DNA from: Phycisphaerae bacterium
GTDB lineage: Bacteria > Planctomycetota > Phycisphaerae > Phycisphaerales > Phycisphaeraceae
NCBI GenBank assembly: GCA_002688155.1
Contig: NZCH01000132.1
Coordinates: forward strand, 1-16,395
Length of the DNA: 16,395 bases
Reading direction: 5' to 3'
In this document: positions 1 through 5,644 of the stretch, in pieces
How positions within the stretch are numbered: position 1 is the first letter of the stretch
How the letters are laid out: each line of letters opens with the position of its first letter
Position numbers and translations under genes: made by a program
Notes under the pieces: model-generated
Told to the model about the DNA's origin: nothing
What the model saw: only the letters and a program-made list of their open reading frames with translations
Databases searched by the model: none

Positions 1-845
1 CGCGGGTCGGTCGCCAGGTCTTCGACGTACACCACTTCACCGGCAAGTGCCTGTTTGTACAGTTCGGCCTGCGCAACCAGCACAGGCCCCTTGCTCAAGT
101 AGTGCTGCGACAGATTGCACACGCTCTTGAGCAGCAGCTCAGACCCGTCGGAGTTGAGCAGGCGAATGCTCGCGGCCTTGACCTGCATGACCTGCGATGC
201 CGACTCCGCGGCCGCGTCAAGCACCTCCTGCACCTCACGCTTACCCGACAGCAGACGAGCCAGTTGATACATCGCCGACAGCTCATCCACGCGGTGACGC
301 AGGTGATATTCCTGGTAACACAGCCGTGTGATGTGGTTGGCCATCAGATACAACAGTTCTACGGCCGCGGACTGGTCGGTCGCGAACGCGTCGCGCGCCG
401 CCTCGAACAGCGACCTCGCCGCGTCGGCCGCGACGCCCAGTCGCGCTGCAAGCGCAAGAAACTGCTGCTCATCCGTCGGCGCCGCGACCTGCGTCTGCAC
501 ACGATTGATCTCGATCGTGCCCAGATGCTGGTTTTCGATGATGATCGGGGCCGCCAGCGTCCCGGCACCGATCAGGTCTTCGTCCGTGATCAGCGCGTGC
601 ATGAACTGGCGGTGCTCATCGTACCGCCGCGCCTCCTCGGGCGGTGTGAGCGGTTGGCCTTTGGCGTCGCGGATCGTCGTCTCCAACCGGGTCACCGCGG
701 CGAACGATTCCTGGATTTCGCAGATCGTCTGCAGGTCCAGAAAGTCGGTCAGCGTCAGCACGGGCGCTGCGGGGCTCAGCGGAACGGCGTGGGTCACGGT
801 GGCCGACGGTGGCGTCGTCGATTTTGGGTCGGATGCGTTGGTCAT
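1..845 (-). CDS. PocR-like/GAF sensory protein, C-terminus cut by window edge
   Basis: The frame is open from an ATG at 845 to the window edge and gives 281 complete residues, so the output domain is not visible. Residues about 30-180 look like a PocR-type ligand-binding sensory domain: a 'LTDFLDLQTICEIQESFAAVT' style opening, then 'LETTIRDAKGQPLT', then a strand-rich 'AAPIIIENQHLGTIEI'. The Cys cluster common in PocR domains is absent. Residues 182-215 form a helical linker ('HLRHRVDELSAMYQLARLL'). From about residue 200 a GAF domain follows ('VMQVKAASIRLLNSDGSELL', then 'LAGEVVYVEDLATDP'). Such proteins are cytosolic signal sensors that usually end in a histidine kinase, phosphatase or cyclase; which one applies here is unknown. 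No clear Shine-Dalgarno sequence precedes the ATG, so the start is only likely. The gene follows greA on the same strand after about 200 bases. The GAF call is fairly sure, the PocR call moderate. Confidence 0.72.
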   Translation of the reverse strand, partial: MTNASDPKSTTPPSATVTHAVPLSPAAPVLTLTDFLDLQTICEIQESFAAVTRLETTIRDAKGQPLTPPEEARRYDEHRQFMHALITDEDLIGAGTLAAPIIIENQHLGTIEINRVQTQVAAPTDEQQFLALAARLGVAADAARSLFEAARDAFATDQSAAVELLYLMANHITRLCYQEYHLRHRVDELSAMYQLARLLSGKREVQEVLDAAAESASQVMQVKAASIRLLNSDGSELLLKSVCNLSQHYLSKGPVLVAQAELYKQALAGEVVYVEDLATDP

Positions 846-1018
846 GAATCTGTTTCGCCGCAACTATTTCGCCGCGCGTACCGGATCCCCCCGCGCATTG
901 CGGGGCAAAGTCGCACCATGGTCTTTGATTCCGGCGCCGTGTTGTTTCCACACGAGGCGACCGGCAGGGAGCATGCGTGTTCTCCGAACCCGCACGACGC
1001 AGACGCGTGATTCTAGGC

Positions 1019-1032
1019 GGGCCGATCGGCCC
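1019..1032. repeat. 14-bp perfect palindrome downstream of greA
   Basis: The sequence GGGCCGATCGGCCC lies 14 bases past the greA stop, in the gap before the sensory gene. It could fold as a 5-bp GC stem with a GATC loop. It could act as a weak terminator or processing signal for greA, but no T-run follows on the minus strand, so an intrinsic terminator is not established. Confidence 0.3.
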
Positions 1033-1046
1033 AGATGATAGAGACG

Positions 1047-1511
1047 CTACAGAATTTCCACCACCTTGAAACGTTTTTCGCCGCGCGGCAGGTCGACTTT
1101 GATTTCCTCGCCCACGCGCGATTTCATCAATGCTTCACCCATTGGGCTCGTTGTTGTCACTTCGATCTCATCAGCATCAAAATTACCGCTGGCGTCGCCC
1201 ACGAGTTTGTACAGGTCATCGCTGTCGTCCGACAGGTCCAGAAGGCGCACCACCGAGCCCAGGAACACAATATCTTCCGGGATATCGGCGTCATCGGCGA
1301 CCGTGGCGCTGGCGACGCGCTGTTGGAGCCTGCGAATCTCGGCCTCGTTTAAACCCTGGTCGTCACGCGCGGCGTGGTAGTCCGCGTTTTCCTTCAAATC
1401 GCCCAGTGCCCGTGCGGTTGCGATACGCTGCGTGATTTCCGGTCGGCGGTCAATCAGATCCTGCAACCGCACCTCCAGACGCTCTTTCTCTTCTTGTGTG
1501 ATGATTTCCAT
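1047..1511 (-). CDS. greA: Transcription elongation factor GreA
   Basis: The 154-residue product has the usual GreA length (about 158). GreA enters the RNA polymerase secondary channel and stimulates cleavage of backtracked RNA so that stalled elongation complexes can resume. The N-terminal coiled coil carries the family signature 'RALGDLKENADYHAARDDQ' near residues 34-52. D38 and E41 at the coiled-coil tip are the acidic pair that assists metal binding in the polymerase active site, and Y45 is also conserved. The C-terminal FKBP-like domain shows 'VVRLLDLSDDSDDLYKLVG' and ends 'SRVGEEIKVDLPRGEKRFKV'. The start is the ATG at 1511, preceded by a weak AAGAG. The gene is probably transcribed alone from the promoter-like boxes at 1603-1631 and stops about 200 bases before the next gene. 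Identification is secure. Confidence 0.97.
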   Translation of the reverse strand: MEIITQEEKERLEVRLQDLIDRRPEITQRIATARALGDLKENADYHAARDDQGLNEAEIRRLQQRVASATVADDADIPEDIVFLGSVVRLLDLSDDSDDLYKLVGDASGNFDADEIEVTTTSPMGEALMKSRVGEEIKVDLPRGEKRFKVVEIL

Positions 1512-1602
1512 TGCAGACTCTTGTGATTAATGGCCCACGCCGGCCGAACACGGCCACCAACATCGGCCAAGGCGCTTCGATTCGGTTACAAACACAGTGT
1601 AA

Positions 1603-1631
1603 AGGATAAACGGTCCGCACCATTCACTCAA
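1603..1631 (-). promoter_or_regulatory. Candidate sigma-70-type promoter for greA
   Basis: On the minus strand a TTGAGT box (1631-1626) and a TATCCT box (1608-1603) are separated by exactly 17 bases. Each matches the consensus at 4 of 6 positions. They lie about 92 bases upstream of the greA ATG, in the gap after the membrane-protein gene. This is pattern matching only; housekeeping promoters in this lineage are not well defined. Confidence 0.4.
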
Positions 1632-1724
1632 CGGGCCACCGCGCGCCCACGGTGCGACTCTCCAAGATCGGGTGTCAGGTGGCAGAAAAGCCACGTCCTG
1701 CAAACGCACGTTCGGTAGTTGTAT

Positions 1725-2522
1725 TCAATCAGGCTGCGATTTTATTTTACGATCAGCCGGCGACGCATTCGGCGTGGCCGTCGCGATTAAGCCAATGACG
1801 GCAAGAGCCGCGAATCCCGCGACGGTGCCGACGTGCCACGTCCAGGGCACCGCGGAGAACTTGGATCTGGACTCGGTCATCGCCCAGACGATGTCGAGCG
1901 GACTTAACCTCATGGTCCACACGCCCGCAGGATCCGTCGGTGTGCCGGCGCTGACGACCGCCCTTAGCAGTGGCTCGCCGAGCAACACCACCAGGCAGGC
2001 CAGCATCACCGCAGACCGTACCATGCCGGATCGCGCGCGGCTGCCCCAACCCACGAGCACCGCGATCACCAGCCCCCACGCCGCGAGCGTCGCATTGACC
2101 CACCACGCCTGTGACATGCTCCAACCCGCGTTAAGTTTCAATGGCCAAACCACCGTCTGATACACCGCGATCAGCGTCAGCCAGTCGAACACCGCGCGCC
2201 ACGCCAGCAGCCGCGCGGGGTTGGCGATATCAGGCGCGAGTCGGTCATAGTGGTCCTGACTCAGCCGAAGCGCAGGCCAAAGCAGCAGCAGGCCGTACAT
2301 CGACGCGAAAACCATCCATCGCGCGGAGTTGACCTCCGAATGTGACGGCAAGATCACCGCCCAGCTTCCCAGCAACCACAGGCACCACACGATCGTCAGT
2401 CCGCGCGGCACGATATGAAACGTCGCAGCGCGGCGATCAGAAGGCGACGTAATCGGCGACGTGTGATCCGACCTGGCAGCGTCTAACGGCGGTGCATTAT
2501 TGTCGGTGGGCGTGGTGGTCAT
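1725..2522 (-). CDS. Predicted six-helix membrane protein, function unknown
   Basis: I do not recognise the family. From the ATG at 2522 the product has 265 residues. It has a hydrophilic, Thr/Pro/Asp-rich N-terminal tail (1-38) and then about six hydrophobic segments near residues 41-59, 69-86, 108-128, 139-159, 167-190 and 230-250. The charged loop before the last helix holds 'TESRSKFSAV', and the C-terminal tail is short and basic. The loop 'DHYDRLAPDIANPARLLAWR' suggests an integral membrane protein rather than a transporter with a known motif. An in-frame GTG at 2546 would add eight residues; neither start has a visible ribosome site, so I prefer the ATG. It starts 66 bases after ftsQ stops, on the same strand, and so may be co-transcribed with ddl and ftsQ. 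That would suggest, without proving, an envelope role. Confidence 0.75.
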   Translation of the reverse strand: MTTTPTDNNAPPLDAARSDHTSPITSPSDRRAATFHIVPRGLTIVWCLWLLGSWAVILPSHSEVNSARWMVFASMYGLLLLWPALRLSQDHYDRLAPDIANPARLLAWRAVFDWLTLIAVYQTVVWPLKLNAGWSMSQAWWVNATLAAWGLVIAVLVGWGSRARSGMVRSAVMLACLVVLLGEPLLRAVVSAGTPTDPAGVWTMRLSPLDIVWAMTESRSKFSAVPWTWHVGTVAGFAALAVIGLIATATPNASPADRKIKSQPD

Positions 2523-2588
2523 GCGGTGTGCACTGCCATTATCCACGCGGTGAATCGAGAGGCCAATGTCTCACGCGAGATCACCTGT

Positions 2589-3563
2589 CTAATCTGAATT
2601 CGGATCAAACGCCGCGTCTCGCGTCTGGTAGACAAAAACGCGCGCTCCGAACAGGTCAACGACACGGCCTCCGGCGTCAATGTTGCCGTAACGCTCGTAA
2701 ACCTTTGCAAGACGTGAGCGCTTCGTCGTCCAGTGCGGTTCGATCATCTGCTCCTGCTTTGGCGGCAGGCCCCAGCGCACCATGCCGTTACGCGTTCGCA
2801 GCACGATGCGCGTGCGACCCCGGGCATCGCGATGCGACACGTCGATCGCTTCAATCTGCCCGGCATACGGTTCGCCCGACAGGCACTGCGCCAGCAGCAG
2901 CCCGTCCTTCAGGTCGTCACCGGGCCATGCCTGACCCGGTGGCGCCGGCGGCAGCGCGACGCCTTCAATCATGGGCGTCTTCAACCGTTGCGCCTGATGC
3001 GGCAGGTACAGGCCCGGCAGCCGAACGCTGTCGCGGTCGATCAGGTGGTATCCCTGTCCCGCCTGTACGACCGCAACCGGCCGACGGTATGACGCGTGCA
3101 CGAACAGCCTGCCGTCGCCGTGCCGCCGGACACTTGTGAGGTTCTCGACCCACGGATTCCCTGCGAGCATCTCATGAGCTCGGTCCACACCCTTGCGCGA
3201 CAGCGGGTTCGACGCCAGGTCGCCATCTGCGATAAATGCCGCGGCTGTGCGCTCGCGAAGTTCTCCGGCCAGCCCCGGGCTCATCCATGACGGCGCGTCC
3301 TCGATCACGACCTGATCGGCGTGAACGGGCGTGGCGCGAGCGTCGGCAACGTACTGTGTCAAGTACTCACGCGCGAACCACCAGCCGCAGAAGACCGCGA
3401 CAATGGCCAGTACCGCCACGCACCCCTTGACCGCCGTCAACGTGTGCTCAAACCGCCAGTTCGCAAACACGCCGTCGCGAACCCACTGGCTCGCACGGTG
3501 GCGCCAGGTCGCCTTGGCACTGCGAGACCGGCATTTCTTTTTTTTGGTGAGAAACCAGCCCAT
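2589..3563 (-). CDS. ftsQ: FtsQ/DivIB-like cell division protein
   Basis: The predicted 324-residue protein has the FtsQ layout. There is a basic cytoplasmic N-terminus (a KKKK run at residues 7-10), one membrane helix at about 42-64 ('VKGCVAVLAIVAVFCGWWFA'), then a periplasmic POTRA-type domain. The hallmark is at residues 137-165: 'NPWVENLTSVRRHGDGRLFV' and then a 'YRRPVAVV' block matching the FtsQ pattern PWV...V.R..P..L.I.V.E..PVA. It is followed by 'GYHLIDRDSVRLPG', the usual 'D..G' strand. FtsQ bridges cytoplasmic and periplasmic parts of the divisome. It lies directly downstream of ddl, the standard dcw order, which supports the call. The frame is open to an ATG at 3620, but the later ATG at 3563 gives a normal FtsQ N-terminus; no strong ribosome site marks either. 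A run of eight A residues sits at codons 7-9 of the coding strand. Confidence 0.82.
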   Translation of the reverse strand: MGWFLTKKKKCRSRSAKATWRHRASQWVRDGVFANWRFEHTLTAVKGCVAVLAIVAVFCGWWFAREYLTQYVADARATPVHADQVVIEDAPSWMSPGLAGELRERTAAAFIADGDLASNPLSRKGVDRAHEMLAGNPWVENLTSVRRHGDGRLFVHASYRRPVAVVQAGQGYHLIDRDSVRLPGLYLPHQAQRLKTPMIEGVALPPAPPGQAWPGDDLKDGLLLAQCLSGEPYAGQIEAIDVSHRDARGRTRIVLRTRNGMVRWGLPPKQEQMIEPHWTTKRSRLAKVYERYGNIDAGGRVVDLFGARVFVYQTRDAAFDPNSD

Positions 3564-3680
3564 GCTTGAACCACTACATCGGCAAGCGCGGTGCGCCGCG
3601 GCCCAGAAAAAGGCCGCCATTATTGGACGTGCGGTGACGCGGCAGAACGATCCGCGCGAAAATGGCTCCGATGCCCGGGT

Positions 3681-4616
3681 TTACGTCCGCATCGCCAGCC
3701 GCACCAGCTGGTCCACGAGTTTTGGCATGGGCAAACCGTCGCGCGCCGCCGCCTTCGGCAGCAGCGAATGCGTCGTGAACCCGGGAATCGTGTTCACTTC
3801 CAGAATCCACGGCTGATCGCGCTCGTCAACAATAAAATCCACGCGACTCAGATGCCGACAGCCCAGTGCGCGGTGCGCTTCGATCGCCAGTCGTTGCACG
3901 TAGCGCAGCGTCGTCGCGGACAGGCCGATGTCGTCGGCGTCAAACTGATAATGCGTGTCGCCACGCTTGTATTTGGCGTCATAATCGTAAAATGTGGTGG
4001 CGGGCACGATATGGATCACGGGCAGCGCGTGGGGCAGATCCGTGCCCGGCCGGCCGATCACACTGACCGTCAACTCCTTGCCGGCCACGAATTTTTCAAC
4101 CATCAACTCATCACGATGACCGCGCAGATTCCGCCGTGCGTTGTTGATGTCTGAGGCCGTGCGGCAAATGTACAAATCAATGCTCGACCCCTCGCGCGGC
4201 GGCTTGATCACCAGTGGCGGCTGCAGGATACGTCGTTGGCCGGTGCGCAGCAGTTCGAATGCCGGCGTCGGCAGGCCCTGCTCTTCGAACACCGCTTTCG
4301 CGCGGTGCTTGTCCATGCACAACCTCGCCGACCGGGCACCAGCCCCGACGAACTTGAGGCCGCGCTGTTCGAGTACGCGCTGCAACGCCCCGCCTTCGCC
4401 CCACGACCCGTGCATTACCGGAAAGACGCACTGCCCGTTCCAACGTTTAAAGTCGTCGAGCGCCCCGGGCTCACGCGGGCCCACATCACGCTGCGTCACA
4501 TCGTGCCCTGCCTCGAGCAGCGCGTCTGTGACCTGGCTTGCGGACGCGTACGACACATCACGCTCACGATCGGGCCCGCCGGTCAGCACCATCACTTTCA
4601 GTCGCTTGTCAGCCAC
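3681..4616 (-). CDS. ddl: D-alanine--D-alanine ligase
   Basis: This 311-residue ATP-grasp enzyme joins two D-alanines in the cytosol for the peptidoglycan stem peptide. Residues 13-22 'GGPDRERDVS' match the N-terminal 'GG.S.EREVS' motif, with E18 at the position of the substrate-binding Glu. 'MHGSWGEGGALQ' (68-79) is the family's 'HG..GEDG..Q' loop with Gly in place of Asp. 'LVIKPPREGSSIDL' (135-148) is the ATP and omega-loop region. 'FYDYDAKY' is at 209-216. 'RVDFIVD' and 'ILEVNTIPGFTTHSLLPKAA' (258-290) supply the metal ligands D260, E273 and N275. Length is normal. The start is a GTG at 4616 with GGTGG five to nine bases ahead; no ATG fits. ftsQ follows about 120 bases later, as in dcw clusters. 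Identification is firm. The enzyme is the target class of cycloserine. Confidence 0.96.
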   Translation of the reverse strand: MADKRLKVMVLTGGPDRERDVSYASASQVTDALLEAGHDVTQRDVGPREPGALDDFKRWNGQCVFPVMHGSWGEGGALQRVLEQRGLKFVGAGARSARLCMDKHRAKAVFEEQGLPTPAFELLRTGQRRILQPPLVIKPPREGSSIDLYICRTASDINNARRNLRGHRDELMVEKFVAGKELTVSVIGRPGTDLPHALPVIHIVPATTFYDYDAKYKRGDTHYQFDADDIGLSATTLRYVQRLAIEAHRALGCRHLSRVDFIVDERDQPWILEVNTIPGFTTHSLLPKAAARDGLPMPKLVDQLVRLAMRT

Positions 4617-5062
4617 GTTCCACCAATCAGCAACATCGGCGATGCGATCATCGCCGGATCAAAAGGACGTTCGGGTGCGCCGCGGAAGCACCGCAGGCGC
4701 ATACGTTGGCGAACCGACCCTTCGCGGATACCGGGCCCGGGAACATCGCAGGTCCTGGGCCCGGGGCAGCCAGATGAAAAACCGTACGATCAGCAGCACG
4801 GTGCCGAATCGATAGTTGAAAAATCATCACCGGTGATAATGTACTTTGACATCCGTGTCGCGTTTGCGCACGACCTGCAGGACCAGGAACCGAATGGCCA
4901 GCACGACCACGCAGAAACCGCCGCCATTTCCCCATTAATCCCCCATTCCTGCAGGCGACCTGTCAACCACGTCACGAACTGTTTCATGCGACCAATGCAT
5001 CGCATGCCCGATCCGGTGCGAGGCGATCACACGTGCGGCCGCGTCGGGGTATGATCTGTGAC
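4617..5062. other. Gene-poor divergent region between ddl and dut
   Basis: These 446 bases must hold the promoters of ddl (leftward) and dut (rightward), though I see no convincing boxes. On the minus strand one frame from 4934 to 4659 is open apart from two adjacent TGA codons (4829-4824). It encodes two hydrophobic stretches, 'FCVVVLAIRFLVLQVV' followed by RKRD, and 'FGTVLLIVRFFIWLP'. In another minus frame an ATG at 4987 starts 'MKQFVTWLTGRLQEWGINGE'; joining it by frameshift to the first hydrophobic stretch would give a small membrane protein. None of these has a clear ribosome site, so I do not call a gene. A perfect 12-base palindrome, ATCACCGGTGAT, lies at 4826-4837, over the double stop. 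Confidence 0.5.
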
Positions 5063-5533
5063 ATGCTGGACATCAAAACTGGTCAGGAAACGGTCGAAGT
5101 ATCGATCATGCGTTTGCCCGGCGCTGAGGATGTGCCGCTGCCGAGCTATCAGACCGACCATGCGGCGGGCATGGACCTGCACGCCGCTGTGACAGCCGAC
5201 ACGGTGGTAACGCCCGGCGAGATCGCGCGGATCCCCTGCGGGTTCGCCCTGGCGGTGCCCGTAGGTTACGAAGCGCAGGTGCGCCCGCGCTCAGGCCTGG
5301 CGGCGCGCAACGGTGTGACCATGATCAACGGGCCCGGCACCATCGACGCGGACTATCGCGGACAGGTCAAAGTCCCGCTAATCAACCACGGTAATGAACC
5401 GTTCACCATTACGCGCGGTATGCGCATTGCACAGATGCTCATCACTCCCGTGCCGCGCGTGCAGTGGCAACCCGTCGACGAACTGCCCGAAACCAGGCGC
5501 GGGGACGGCGGGTTTGGTCATACCGGGCATTAA
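5063..5533 (+). CDS. dut: Deoxyuridine 5'-triphosphate nucleotidohydrolase (dUTPase)
   Basis: The enzyme hydrolyses dUTP to dUMP and pyrophosphate in the cytosol. This keeps uracil out of DNA and supplies dUMP for thymidylate synthesis. All five motifs of the trimeric all-beta family are present in 156 residues: I 'AGMDLHAA' (35-42), II 'PRSGLAARNGV' (75-85), III 'GTIDADYRGQVKV' (92-104) with catalytic D95, IV 'RGMRIAQMLI' (118-127), and the C-terminal lid motif V 'RGDGGFGHTG' (146-155), whose Phe stacks on the uracil. Length is normal. The frame also offers an ATG at 5051 (four more residues) and a GTG at 5033. I chose 5063 because it gives a typical N-terminus; the GGGG at about 5045-5048 fits 5051 slightly better. 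It is the first plus-strand gene of the block, 111 bases ahead of ftsK. Confidence 0.96.
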   Translation: MLDIKTGQETVEVSIMRLPGAEDVPLPSYQTDHAAGMDLHAAVTADTVVTPGEIARIPCGFALAVPVGYEAQVRPRSGLAARNGVTMINGPGTIDADYRGQVKVPLINHGNEPFTITRGMRIAQMLITPVPRVQWQPVDELPETRRGDGGFGHTGH

Positions 5534-5644
5534 CGGGTCATCCGCGTCTAGCATCCGCCCTGCATTTCTTTGACCGCCCGGACTGCAATACGCCGATGTT
5601 TCGCTTCGACGGCGCTACCTTTGCGCGCCCGATAACCGTGAGCA

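Noticed and set aside
102..1010. Long plus-strand reading frames (302 and 236 residues) over the sensory gene
   Set aside because: They are Arg-rich antisense frames opposite a minus-strand frame with clear PocR/GAF-like sequence that stays open to the window edge.
4824..4829. Double TGA read as selenocysteine codons
   Set aside because: Two adjacent selenocysteines would be exceptional, no selenoprotein family is recognisable, and decay or non-coding DNA explains the stops better.
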